Shown here in pieces: positions 41,988 to 50,436 of a stretch of DNA of 64,000 nt. The stretch's first letter is position 1. Every line of letters starts with the position of its first letter. The translations under genes were made by a program, and so were the position numbers. Origin of the DNA: CAWJNF01 sp963844235 (GTDB lineage: Bacteria > Actinomycetota > Thermoleophilia > Gaiellales > Gaiellaceae); the NCBI GenBank assembly GCA_963844235.1, contig CAWJNF010000004.1, positions 124,001-188,000 on the forward strand, given 5' to 3'. Below the pieces are notes generated by a model, which saw only the letters and a program-made list of their open reading frames with translations, was not told the origin of the DNA and did not search any database.

Positions 41988-41993
41988 TAGAGT
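41988..41993 (+). promoter_or_regulatory. Leaderless-type -10 box of the dehydrogenase gene
   Basis: TAGAGT, 9 bases before GTG 42003; the leader would be 0-3 bases. Confidence 0.5.
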
Positions 41994-42002
41994 CAGCGCG
42001 AC

Positions 42003-42860
42003 GTGAGCGCGCAGACGACTGTCGGCTTTCTCGGGCTCGGCCTCATGGGGAGGCCGATGGCCCGCAACCTCGCCGCCGCGGGCATGGACGTCCGCGCGTG
42101 GAACCGATCGCCCCTCGCAGACGAGTTGACGAGCGGCATCCCGCTGCGCCCGTTCGAGGACGCGGCCGCCGCCGGCGTCGTCCTGCTCATGCTCTCCGAC
42201 TCGGCCGCCGTCGGCGCGGTGCTCGAGCAGCTCGAGCCTCTGCTCCGCCCCGGCCAGGTCGTGCTCGACATGGGGAGCTCGAATCCCGTCGAGAGCGGAG
42301 AGCGCGCCGAGCGCCTCGGCGCACGTGGCGTCGGCTGGGTCGACGCGCCGGTGTCGGGTGGCGCAGAGGGCGCCGCCGCAGCGAGCCTGGCGATCATGGC
42401 GGGCGGCAGCGACGAGGACGTGGCGCGCGTTCGCCAGGTGCTCGAGACCGTCGGAGCGAACGTCGTGCACGTCGGCGGGCCCGGCGCCGGCCACATGGCG
42501 AAGGTGGCGAATCAGGTGATCGTCGGCCTGGCGCTCGAGGGGGTCGCGGAGGCGCTCGCGCTCGTCGAGGCGGCGGGCCTGGACCCCCGGCTCGTGCAGC
42601 AGGCGCTGCGAGGAGGCTGGGCGGACTCGCGGATCCTCCAGGGCCAGGGAACGCGCATGATCGAGCGGGACTTCGTGCCCGGCGGCAAGGTCAGAACGCT
42701 CCGCAAGGATCTTGCCATGGCGCTCGGCGTCGCCGCCGACCTCGGTCTCGAGCTGCCTCACCTCGAGAGCGCGTTCTCCGTCTTCGAAGAGCTCGTCGAG
42801 CGCGGCGACGGCGACCTCGACTGCGCCGCTATCTACACCCTGCGCGCGCCGGCGCCGTAA
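42003..42860 (+). CDS. Beta-hydroxyacid dehydrogenase (3-hydroxyisobutyrate/tartronate semialdehyde type)
   Basis: 285-residue NAD(P)-dependent dehydrogenase. GFLGLGLMGRPMARNL binds the cofactor, DAPVSGGAEGA is the substrate signature and GAGHMAKVANQ holds the catalytic Lys. Members reduce tartronate semialdehyde to glycerate or oxidise 3-hydroxyisobutyrate. A link to the glycerate kinase at 9146 is possible by pathway logic but they are far apart. The GTG start is 9 bases from TAGAGT. Palindrome copy F follows its stop by 8 bases. Confidence 0.88.
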   Translation: MSAQTTVGFLGLGLMGRPMARNLAAAGMDVRAWNRSPLADELTSGIPLRPFEDAAAAGVVLLMLSDSAAVGAVLEQLEPLLRPGQVVLDMGSSNPVESGERAERLGARGVGWVDAPVSGGAEGAAAASLAIMAGGSDEDVARVRQVLETVGANVVHVGGPGAGHMAKVANQVIVGLALEGVAEALALVEAAGLDPRLVQQALRGGWADSRILQGQGTRMIERDFVPGGKVRTLRKDLAMALGVAADLGLELPHLESAFSVFEELVERGDGDLDCAAIYTLRAPAP

Positions 42861-42867
42861 CGCGGGA

Positions 42868-42892
42868 GGGCCGGATGAGATCCGGCCCCTAC
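42868..42892. repeat. Dispersed palindrome, copy F
   Basis: Perfect consensus arms with GAG loop followed by CTACA. Its CTA (42889-42891) is the TAG stop of the ABC-2 permease gene on the minus strand, and the hairpin lies between two convergent genes. Confidence 0.88.
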
Positions 42893-43743
42893 AGATCCTT
42901 GCGCCGGAAGGCGATCAGCGCCGCCCCGCCCACGATGGCCAGGTAGGCGATGGACCACGGCCAGAGCCACGCTCCCGCGGGCTCCGCGCCTCCGAAGGGA
43001 CCGAGGTCCACGACCGCCTTGGTCACCCCGCCGGTGTCCGCCGTGAGATCCGTCAGGCCGTCCTGATAGAGGGCCTCGAACGGCAGCACCCACGATGCGA
43101 TACGAGCGACGTCCTGGAGCGTCTCCGAGCCGAGCGCCTCGCCGAGCTGACCGAGAAACCCCGCCGTGAGACCGGCGCCGAAGACCATGAACACGGCGAT
43201 GCCGTTCGCGGTGACGGCGAGGAAGACGGAGCCGAGGAGCGAGATCGCCGCGAGGATCAGGACCGCGAGCGCGAGCTGGAGCGCCGGCATCACAGCCCGA
43301 TCGGGCCACCAGCCCCCGATCGCTCCGGTGATCGCCATGGCCGCGAAGTAGAGGGCGAGCACGTACAGCCCCGATGCGGCAGCAGCCCCGAGGAAGCGGC
43401 CTCCCAGGAGCACGTGGCGTCCGATAGGCCGTACGACGAGCGGCTGCAGCAGACCCCGGTCGGCGTCGCCCCGAACCACTCCGGAGGTCAGGAAGATGGC
43501 GAGGATGGCCCCGAGGAAGAGGGTGGCGAACATGGCCAGCCCGAAGACGGTCGCACCGGCCAGGGTCGTCGAGTCCACGCCGAGATCGGCTGCTTCGAAC
43601 GCGTCGACCTCCTGGAATGCACGATCGGCGCCGAGGGCGTAGAGGACGAGAAACCCGGCGGTGAGCAGCACGACTACGCTCAGCACCCGCCTGCGCAGCG
43701 CCTCCCGCAACGCGTAGCCGGCCACCACGACGGCGCCGCTCAC
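42889..43743 (-). CDS. ABC-2 type transporter permease
   Basis: 284-residue membrane protein with six predicted helices (LSVVVLLTAGFLVLYAL, TVFGLAMFATLFLGAILAIF, then four more). SGVVRGDADRGLLQPLVVRPIGR is the typical cytoplasmic loop of ABC-2 permeases of the NosY/Yhf type. The GTG start at 43743 follows AGGAG by 3 bases and is preferred to a start at 43779. It pairs with the ATPase gene upstream. What is exported is unknown. The TAG stop is part of palindrome copy F. Confidence 0.82.
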   Translation of the reverse strand: MSGAVVVAGYALREALRRRVLSVVVLLTAGFLVLYALGADRAFQEVDAFEAADLGVDSTTLAGATVFGLAMFATLFLGAILAIFLTSGVVRGDADRGLLQPLVVRPIGRHVLLGGRFLGAAAASGLYVLALYFAAMAITGAIGGWWPDRAVMPALQLALAVLILAAISLLGSVFLAVTANGIAVFMVFGAGLTAGFLGQLGEALGSETLQDVARIASWVLPFEALYQDGLTDLTADTGGVTKAVVDLGPFGGAEPAGAWLWPWSIAYLAIVGGAALIAFRRKDL

Positions 43744-43770
43744 GCGCGCTCCTGGCCGCCGATGGCTCCC

Positions 43771-43785
43771 GCCCGGCAAAGCCGG
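43771..43785. terminator. Small hairpin between the ABC ATPase and permease genes
   Basis: CCCGGC-AAA-GCCGGG, in a 175-base gap that contains no gene. It could attenuate readthrough from the ATPase into the permease gene. Confidence 0.35.
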
Positions 43786-43918
43786 GCTCCGCCACCGCCT
43801 GACGCCGCTCGCGGCACCCGGCTCTCCGGGTCTGTACTCCCCGTACTATCCCCTCCGGCCGGGCACCTCGAGCGACGCCCCAGGAACACGCGAACGCTGG
43901 AGGTCAACACAGCACGTC

Positions 43919-44758
43919 TCACGCCTTGTCGCCGCCGACTACGTCGAGGTAGACGTCCTCGAGGTCGCTCCGCACGACGCGGACGCCGTAGATCCGCTCG
44001 CCGCCCGCGACGAGGTCGGCGACGAGGCGCGGCACGTCGTCCCGCGCGGCGGCCGGAAACGTCTTCAGCCCGTCAGACGTCTCGACCTCCACCCCTTTCG
44101 GCCGGGCGAGGTCGTCGGGACGGCCGGCCGCGACGACGCGTCCGCGGTCGAGGATCACGACGCGGTCGCACACGAGCTCGATCTCGGAGAGCAGGTGCGA
44201 GTTCAGCAGCACGGCGACACCCCGGGCGCGAAGCTCCTCGAGCAGCCGGCGTACCGTGCGCCGCCCGGCGGGATCGAGCGCGCTCGTCGGCTCGTCGAGC
44301 AGCAGCAGCCGCGGCGACCCGACGAGGGCCTGGGCGATGCCAAGCCGCTGTTGCATGCCCTTCGACATCGCCTCGACCCGCCGCTCCCGCGCCTCCGCGA
44401 GGCCGACGAGCCCGAGCAGCTCCGTCCGCTCGGTCGCGCCTCCCCGAGAGCCCGCGAGACGTTGGTGCAGCTCGAGCACCTCGTCGGCGCGGCTCCATCC
44501 CGGGAAGCGGAAGAGCTCGGCCAGATACCCGAGCGAGGCCCGGGCCGGCGCAGAGCCGGCCGGATGGCCGCACACCTCGGCTCGACCCTCGCTCGGGCGC
44601 ACCAGCCCGCACGCGATCTTGACGAGGGTCGATTTCCCGGCGCCGTTCGGCCCCAGGAGGCCGACGAGCTCACCTTCGCCCACCTCGAGGTCGACTGCCG
44701 CGAGCGCCTCCACCCCGCCGTACCGCTTGCGGAGTCCGAAAGCGCGGAGCGCGGCCAC
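43919..44758 (-). CDS. ABC transporter ATPase (ABC-2 partner)
   Basis: 279-residue ATPase. Walker A GPNGAGKST (about 36-44), the Q-loop-equivalent LGYLAELFRFPG, signature MSKGMQQRLGIAQAL (the MSKGM form typical of multidrug or ABC-2 exporters), Walker B LLLLDEPTSALDP and the H-loop LNSHLL. A 60-residue C-terminal domain (VETSDGLKTF...) follows. It pairs with the permease 175 bases downstream. The GTG start lies 6 bases after TACACT. Confidence 0.9.
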   Translation of the reverse strand: MAALRAFGLRKRYGGVEALAAVDLEVGEGELVGLLGPNGAGKSTLVKIACGLVRPSEGRAEVCGHPAGSAPARASLGYLAELFRFPGWSRADEVLELHQRLAGSRGGATERTELLGLVGLAEARERRVEAMSKGMQQRLGIAQALVGSPRLLLLDEPTSALDPAGRRTVRRLLEELRARGVAVLLNSHLLSEIELVCDRVVILDRGRVVAAGRPDDLARPKGVEVETSDGLKTFPAAARDDVPRLVADLVAGGERIYGVRVVRSDLEDVYLDVVGGDKA

Positions 44759-44764
44759 GCGGCG

Positions 44765-44770
44765 AGTGTA
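44765..44770 (-). promoter_or_regulatory. Leaderless-type -10 box of the ABC-2 ATPase gene
   Basis: TACACT on the minus strand, 6 bases before GTG 44758. Confidence 0.5.
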
Positions 44771-44809
44771 CGCGCGGGCGCGCGCCAGCTACCGTTCAAC
44801 CAGCTGCAG

Positions 44810-47644
44810 ATGGGCGTGGAAAGCCGCAATCCGGCGCCCGGCGAGACGACGTTCGCGACCGAGGACATCCTCAGGGGCGCGTTCGACCTCGCACCCATCG
44901 GCATGACCCTCGCCGGCCCCGACGGACGCTGGCTCCGCGTCAACGAAGCGATGGGGCGAATGCTCGGCTACAGCCCGGAGGAGCTCCTCGAGCTCGGATA
45001 CGTGGCCGTGACCCACCCCGACGATCGCGATGCGAACGAGACGCAGATCCGCCGGTTCTGGTCGGCGGAGACCGGCGCGCTCCAGTGGGAGAAGCGGTAC
45101 GTCCATCGCGACGGTCACACCGTGTGGGGGCTGGTCAGCATCTCGATGGTTCAAGCCGATCCGGCCGTCGCGATCGCGCAGATCCAGGACATCACCGAGA
45201 CCAAGCTGGCCGAGGAGAGGCTCCGTCGCCGGGACGCCATTCTGGCCGCCGTCGCATCCGCCGCCGGGTCGCTTCTCGCCGCTCCCGACTGGAGAGACGT
45301 GATCGAGAGCGTGCTGGAGGAGCTCGGGAAGGCCAGCGGGGCGAGCCGTGCCTGCATCTTCCGGGGCGAGCCGGAGCGCGGCGGCGCGGAGGCCACGGCG
45401 CGCCCGTATGCCTGGTGCGCGCCGGGCGTGCCCGACGACTGGGTCCTCGAGCGGCGCCCCGGGACGGCCCTCGGCCTCGACTCGTGGGGCAGGGAGCTCG
45501 AGGCCGGCCGTCACTGCCAGTCGCACGCCCGGACCCTCCCCCCGGCCGAGCGGGCGTATCTCGAAGCGCGGCAGATCCGCTCGGCGCTCGCCGTTCCCAT
45601 ACACGCCGACGGGCGCTGGTGGGGGTCGATCGGGTTCGACGAGTGCGTCGAGGAGCGCGTATGGAGCGCGGTGGAGGTGGAGGCGCTGCGTGCCGCCGCC
45701 GGCGCGATCGGCGCCGCGATCGCACGTCAGGCGGCCGAGCAGTCGCTCCGCGACGCCGAGAACAGGTACCGCACGCTCATCGAGCACCTGCCGCTGACGT
45801 TCTACGTGGACAACGCGGACGCCACCATCTCGGCGGTCTACATGAGCCCGCAGATCGAGGAAGTCCTCGGGTACCCGGTCGCCGACTGGCTGACGGACCC
45901 GGACTTCTTCGGCAAGATCGTCCATCCCGACGATCGCGAGCACCAGCTCGGCGCGCCCTGGCCGCATACGGGCGTGAACGACGACGAGTACCGCATGATC
46001 GCCAGGGACGGGCGCACCGTCTGGTTCCACGACCGCTACGTGATCATCCGAGACGAGGCCGGGCGGCCCCAGTACGTGCAGGGATACATGCTCGACATCA
46101 CCGAGCGCAAACAGGTCGAGGAGGAGCTGCGGGCGACCAACGAGACGCTCCAGGCCCTGATCGACGCGTCGCCGCTCTCTATCGTCGCGGTCGACCGCGA
46201 CGAGCGAGTGACGCTGTGGAGCCGGGGGGCGGAGCGGATCTTCGGATGGAAGGCTGCCGAGACAATCGGCCAGCCGTTGCCCTTCGACGAAAGAGAGCTC
46301 GCCGAGGAGGACGAGCGGCTCCGCGCCGCGGCCGGTCGGAGGGAGACGATCGACGGTCTCGAATCGTCCCGTCTGCGCAAGGACGGCTCGCCGGTCGACC
46401 TCGCCTCCTACTACTCGCCGCTGCGGGACGCGCACGGCAAGGCAGTCGGGATGCTCATGATCAGCGCCGACGTGACACAGCGCAAGGCGCTCGAGGCACA
46501 GCTGCTCCATTCGCAGCGCATGGAGGCCGTGGGCCGCCTGGCGGGCGGCATCGCGCACGACTTCAACAACCTGCTGACGGCGATCCGAGGCTACGCCGAC
46601 TTCCTCCGCGAAGGCCTCGGCGAAGGAACCTCCCTGCGCCGCGACGCGGAGGAGATTTCGCGCGCGGGTGAGCGCGCCTCGGGCCTCGTGCGCCAGCTCC
46701 TGGCGTTCAGCAGAGGCCAGGTGCTCCGGCCCGAGATCGTCGATCTGAACGACGTCGTCCGCCAGATCGAGTCGATGCTGCGCCGGCTCATCGGCGAGGA
46801 CGTCGGGCTGGTCATCGACCTCGACGGCACGCTCGCCTCGGTCTCGGCGGACGCCGGGCAGCTCGAGCAGACGATCATCAACCTCGCCGTCAACGCCCGT
46901 GAGGCCATGCCGGACGGGGGTACGTTCACTATGCGCACGCGGAACGTAGTCGTCAGCGGCCCGGAGGCAAGCAGGCTCGGGCTTCGGCCCGGCAGGTACG
47001 TGCGCCTCGCCGCCGAGGACACGGGGATCGGGATGGACGAGAGCACCCGGCTGCGGGCATTCGATCCGTTCTTCACGACGAAGGCACAGGGCACCGGGCT
47101 CGGCCTGTCGACGGTCTACGGCATCGTCACCCAGAGCGGCGGTCGGGTGGATGCGGAGAGCGAGCCGGGCGCCGGCTCGGTCTTCTCGCTCTTCCTTCCC
47201 GCCGTATCGGCGACTCGGCGTGAGCCAGCCGACCCGCCGCCGCGCGCCGAGCTCGACGGCGGCTCCGAGACGGTGCTGCTCGTCGAGGACGAAGAGGTCG
47301 TACGCAATCTCGCCCGACGGATCCTTCGCGACAGCGGCTACCGCGTCATCGAGGCCGGCTCGGGCGAGGAGGCGCTCCGCCTGGCCGGCGAGCATGCGGG
47401 CCGGATCGACCTCCTGCTCACAGACGTCGTAATGCCCGGCATGAACGGCCGCGAGCTCGCCGACCGCCTCGTCGAGATCCGGCCCGGCACGCGCGTCGTC
47501 TTCATGTCCGGCTACACCGAGGACGTGATCCTCCAGCGCGGCGTCTCGGGGGAGAGGGCGTTCCTGGCGAAGCCGTTCACGCCGCCGATGCTCGCGCGAA
47601 GCGTCCGGGAGGCGCTCGACGCGCCGGCACGCGCGGCCTCCTGA
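44810..47644 (+). CDS. Hybrid sensor histidine kinase with PAS and GAF domains
   Basis: 944-residue cytoplasmic sensor without membrane segments. Domains in order: PAS (about 20-135, AFDLAPIGMTLAGPDGRWL), GAF (about 145-310), PAS/PAC (320-435, VYMSPQIEEVLGYPV), PAS (443-560, ALIDASPLSIVAVDRDE), HisKA (His near 582 in GGIAHDFNNLL), HATPase (680-800, NLAVNAREAMPDGG, DTGIGMDE, GTGLGLSTVYGIV) and a receiver (820-937, LLVEDEEVVRN, phospho-Asp in LLTDVVMPG near 870, Lys in FLAKPF). The GIAHDFNN/NAREAM type is common in hybrid kinases of soil bacteria. The partner regulator is not nearby. ATG 44810 is likely; the frame is open upstream but overlaps the ATPase gene. Confidence 0.92.
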   Translation: MGVESRNPAPGETTFATEDILRGAFDLAPIGMTLAGPDGRWLRVNEAMGRMLGYSPEELLELGYVAVTHPDDRDANETQIRRFWSAETGALQWEKRYVHRDGHTVWGLVSISMVQADPAVAIAQIQDITETKLAEERLRRRDAILAAVASAAGSLLAAPDWRDVIESVLEELGKASGASRACIFRGEPERGGAEATARPYAWCAPGVPDDWVLERRPGTALGLDSWGRELEAGRHCQSHARTLPPAERAYLEARQIRSALAVPIHADGRWWGSIGFDECVEERVWSAVEVEALRAAAGAIGAAIARQAAEQSLRDAENRYRTLIEHLPLTFYVDNADATISAVYMSPQIEEVLGYPVADWLTDPDFFGKIVHPDDREHQLGAPWPHTGVNDDEYRMIARDGRTVWFHDRYVIIRDEAGRPQYVQGYMLDITERKQVEEELRATNETLQALIDASPLSIVAVDRDERVTLWSRGAERIFGWKAAETIGQPLPFDERELAEEDERLRAAAGRRETIDGLESSRLRKDGSPVDLASYYSPLRDAHGKAVGMLMISADVTQRKALEAQLLHSQRMEAVGRLAGGIAHDFNNLLTAIRGYADFLREGLGEGTSLRRDAEEISRAGERASGLVRQLLAFSRGQVLRPEIVDLNDVVRQIESMLRRLIGEDVGLVIDLDGTLASVSADAGQLEQTIINLAVNAREAMPDGGTFTMRTRNVVVSGPEASRLGLRPGRYVRLAAEDTGIGMDESTRLRAFDPFFTTKAQGTGLGLSTVYGIVTQSGGRVDAESEPGAGSVFSLFLPAVSATRREPADPPPRAELDGGSETVLLVEDEEVVRNLARRILRDSGYRVIEAGSGEEALRLAGEHAGRIDLLLTDVVMPGMNGRELADRLVEIRPGTRVVFMSGYTEDVILQRGVSGERAFLAKPFTPPMLARSVREALDAPARAAS

Positions 47645-47685
47645 CCTCATCGTAGAGTTCGTCGCCCCGACCTGGGAGGCCACCG

Positions 47686-48159
47686 ATGAGCTCGAAATCG
47701 ACCGCGACCCGCGAGAACGCGCTCTCGAAGCAGGAGATCGACGAGCGGCTGGGGACCCGCGCCCTCGCGCGGCTCGCCACGTATCGCCCGGACGGCATGA
47801 TCCACCTCACGCCGATCTGGTTCTCATGGAACGGCGAGCAGTTCCGTCTCACGCTCGGCGCCGGCCGCGTGCACATCGACAATCTGCGCCGCGACCCCAG
47901 AATCACGATCCTGATCGACGAGGATCCGCGAGTCGAGCAGGGCCTCGCCGCGGGCGCCTTCGCCATCATGGCCCGCGGTACGGCCGAGCTCTCACAGGAC
48001 CCCGATCTGATCCGCGAGGTCACGCTCGACGTCCTGACGAGGGCGGTCGGCCCGGACGATGCGCAGACCTACCTCGAGCCGATCATGGCCGAGGGGAGGA
48101 CGATCGTGACGATCACGCCCTCGGCGTGGCTGACCTGGGACTACAACAAGGTCGAGTGA
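47686..48159 (+). CDS. PPOX-class (F420/FMN-binding split-barrel) protein
   Basis: 157-residue protein of the pyridoxamine-5'-phosphate oxidase-like family. LATYRPDGMIHLTPIWFSWNGEQF and VHIDNLRRDPRITILID are the barrel strands; the actinobacterial form often uses F420 (or FMN). Substrate unknown. GGGAGG precedes the ATG by 7 bases, and TAGAGT (47652-47657) supplies a -10 box with a 25-30 base leader. A 6-base stem hairpin follows the stop. Confidence 0.82.
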   Translation: MSSKSTATRENALSKQEIDERLGTRALARLATYRPDGMIHLTPIWFSWNGEQFRLTLGAGRVHIDNLRRDPRITILIDEDPRVEQGLAAGAFAIMARGTAELSQDPDLIREVTLDVLTRAVGPDDAQTYLEPIMAEGRTIVTITPSAWLTWDYNKVE

Positions 48160-48168
48160 GCGTCCGAG

Positions 48169-48185
48169 GGGCGAAATAATCGCCC
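48169..48185 (+). terminator. Hairpin after the PPOX gene
   Basis: GGGCGA-AATAA-TCGCCC, 9 bases after the stop; short stem, no T-tract. Confidence 0.45.
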
Positions 48186-48368
48186 GCTCGCGTTCGTGAC
48201 GGCGGGAGGAGGCACCCGAATGGGGTACTCCTTCTACCGCAGGCGGGTCAGGGCACTCGCCGCTGGAGGGGGATTCCCGGAGGCCCGGATCGGGGGCTGC
48301 GGCGGGTCGAACCGTCTGACAGGCTTCGTTCCGTCGTCGACCCCCGAAGCAAGCGATGTGAGGCGGCC

Positions 48369-49187
48369 TTGAGCGACGCACCTTCGAACGGACGGCGCCC
48401 GACCCCGCAGGAAGCGGAGGCCCTGTGGCGCTCCTGGGCGCAGAAGAACGACGTACGCGCCCGGGACACGCTCGTCTTCCTGTACACGCCAATGGTCAGG
48501 TATCTGGCCAACTGCAGGCTGTGCGAGCTTCCTGCCCACCTCGAGATGGAGGATTTGATCTCCTGCGGGCTGATCGCCTTGATCGGCGCGATCGATCGCT
48601 TCGATCCTGTGAAAGGCGCGACGTTCGAGCAGTACGCCTGGACTCGCGTCGCGGGAGCCATCATGGACGAGCTGCGCCGCCAGAGCCGCACGTCGAGGTC
48701 GTCGCGGCGCCTCAGCCACCAGGTCGAGCGTGTTCGGGAGTCCTGGATCGCGAAGACCGGCCGTCCGCCCAGCGAGGCCGAGATCGCGTCGGCGCTCGAG
48801 ATCTCAGTCACGGAGCTACGCGCCCGCCTGATCGAGCTCGAGCGCGCGAAGCTCGTGCCGTTGAACGCACCCACACGGTCGAGCGACGATTCCGCCCCGG
48901 TCGAGATCGGTGACACCATCGAATCGCCCGAGGAGCGTGGAAACCCCGAGCTGTCGGCCCTGTCCAGAGAGAAGTCGGCGGTGCTCAGGGAAGCGATCGC
49001 GGGGCTCAGCGAGCGCGAGCGCACGATCTTCACGCTGCTTCACGTGCACCACCTCCAGGGTGCCGAGATCGGCCGTATCGTCGGGGTCAGCGAGTCGCGC
49101 GTCTCGCAGTTGCTCGCCTCGATCCGCCAGAAGCTGAAGAGCCAGCTCGAGGACTACGACGGCGTCAGGCTCGACACGGCGGCCTGA
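48369..49187 (+). CDS. FliA/WhiG-type alternative sigma factor
   Basis: 272-residue group 3 sigma factor. Region 2 reads HLEMEDLISCGLIALIGAIDRFDPVKGATFEQYAWTRVAGAIMDELRR, the FliA/WhiG form ending in RGAMLDELR-like sequence; region 3 is KTGRPPSEAEIASAL; region 4 is LSERERTIFTLLHVHHLQGAEIGRIVGVSESRVSQLLASIRQKL. Such factors drive flagellar, sporulation or motility genes. The TTG start follows GTGAGGCGG. No anti-sigma (FlgM) is visible, but a FlaG-like gene lies 100 bases downstream on the other strand. A 209-base upstream region has no gene. Confidence 0.9.
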   Translation: MSDAPSNGRRPTPQEAEALWRSWAQKNDVRARDTLVFLYTPMVRYLANCRLCELPAHLEMEDLISCGLIALIGAIDRFDPVKGATFEQYAWTRVAGAIMDELRRQSRTSRSSRRLSHQVERVRESWIAKTGRPPSEAEIASALEISVTELRARLIELERAKLVPLNAPTRSSDDSAPVEIGDTIESPEERGNPELSALSREKSAVLREAIAGLSERERTIFTLLHVHHLQGAEIGRIVGVSESRVSQLLASIRQKLKSQLEDYDGVRLDTAA

Positions 49188-49290
49188 GCGCCCGGCTTCC
49201 TGACGGAGGCGGCAGCCGTCGTGCGGCCGACCTCATCGCGAACGGGCGCCTGATCGCGCGGTGAGGTCGCGGCGATCGGGGGAGAACCGG

Positions 49291-49626
49291 CTAGCCAGCG
49301 TTCTGCACCTCGGCTCCTGCCGCGATGTCGAGCAGCGCCGACGGCGGGATCTCGCGCACGACCTTGCCGTCCTCGTTCGTCACCTGCACGCGAACCCGGT
49401 TGATCGCGTCGTCGTACTCGAAGTGGAGACTCAGGCGCCGCGAGGCGAGATCTTCGAGCGCACGTGCCGCGTCGTCGAGTGCGTCGAGCACCTCGGGCGG
49501 AGGAGTAGCCGGGATCGCGGAGGCCTGCTCGAGGCGGAACGCGACGGCGCCCTCGACGCGGAGACCGCTCTCCCTGAAGGGGGAAGGCCCTTCCGGACCG
49601 TCGAGGCGCGATGGCCCGTTCACCAT
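49291..49626 (-). CDS. flaG: FlaG-like protein
   Basis: 111-residue protein whose C-terminal half (about 60-105) matches FlaG: a helix (EVLDALDDAARALEDL), then RRLSLHFEYDDAINRVRVQV and VVREIPPSALLDI, where EIPP is diagnostic. FlaG is encoded near flagellin genes and influences filament length in polar flagellates. AGGAGC precedes the ATG at 49626. No flagellin or hook gene is in the window. Only the sigma factor on the opposite strand and the coiled-coil gene are near. Function without a flagellum would be unclear. Confidence 0.7.
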   Translation of the reverse strand: MVNGPSRLDGPEGPSPFRESGLRVEGAVAFRLEQASAIPATPPPEVLDALDDAARALEDLASRRLSLHFEYDDAINRVRVQVTNEDGKVVREIPPSALLDIAAGAEVQNAG

Positions 49627-49773
49627 TGCTTGCTCCTTCCTTGGATTGCCGATCGATCCGTCCACCGTTCGAGCTCTTCTCGCCATCGGCATCGCGACCT
49701 GAGGGTTGGCCCGAATTGAGGAATCGAGAGATCGTCGGCGGCATCGCCGTTCGCGCCGCCGGGTGTCGCGGGC

Positions 49774-50340
49774 TCAGGCCGCCTTTCGCTCGACCTCGAA
49801 GAGCTGCGCGGCGATGTCGCGCAACTGGTCGAGGACAAGCGCCCGGCGCGCCTCCAGCGCCTTGGCCTCTCGCTCGAGCTCCGCGAGACGAATTCTCGAC
49901 TCGTCGGCGACCCGGCTAGCCTCGCGCTGGGCTGCCTGCACATGCTCGAACGCCTGCGCCTCGGCCTCGGTGACGATACGCTCGGCCTCCTCCTCGGCGT
50001 CGTGGCGACAGAGGGTCGCATATGCGTCGGCCGCGCTCGTGATGCCGCGCGCTCCTTCCTCGGCCTCGGCCACGATCCGCTGGCCGTCGAGCGTCCGCTC
50101 GGCGACGTGACGGTCGGCCCGGTCGCGGGCCTCGGCCAGGATGTGCTCGGCGCCGGCCAGCGCGTCGGCCCGGATCTCGGCGGACGCCTCCTCGGCGGCC
50201 GTGATGATGCGGGCGACCCGCGCTCCGACGTCGGCGTATGTCGCCGTAGGCGCCGCCGGTGTGGCCGTCGTCTCCGGCACTGCGGCCTCGCTCATAGCCT
50301 CGGACATCAGAGGCCCGGGGAACTCGCCGCTGCTATTCAT
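49774..50340 (-). CDS. Coiled-coil protein (DivIVA/FliH-like appearance)
   Basis: 188 residues, nearly all helical. After a Pro/Ala/Thr-rich start, residues about 40-185 form a long heptad-type coiled coil rich in Ala, Glu and Arg (RIITAAEEASAEIRADAL, HVAERTLDGQRIVAEAEEGA, LEREAKALEARRALVLDQL). The pattern resembles DivIVA-like, ATP-synthase b-like or FliH-like proteins, but no specific family motif was recognised. AGGAGGAAGCC precedes the ATG. It lies between the FlaG-like gene and the molybdoenzyme, on the same strand as both; a link with the FlaG-like gene is conceivable. Confidence 0.6.
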   Translation of the reverse strand: MNSSGEFPGPLMSEAMSEAAVPETTATPAAPTATYADVGARVARIITAAEEASAEIRADALAGAEHILAEARDRADRHVAERTLDGQRIVAEAEEGARGITSAADAYATLCRHDAEEEAERIVTEAEAQAFEHVQAAQREASRVADESRIRLAELEREAKALEARRALVLDQLRDIAAQLFEVERKAA

Positions 50341-50436
50341 GATGGCTTCCTCCTGCTATCCGTTCTGGTGATCTGGTTATCGGCCGGAGACGGCGCGATT
50401 TCAAGAGCCCCACGGAAGGTGCCGGATATACCTGCC

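Noticed and set aside
44195..44809. An N-terminal extension of the histidine kinase of about 200 residues
   Set aside because: It lies antisense to the ABC ATPase gene and shows no domain; ATG 44810 directly precedes the first PAS domain.
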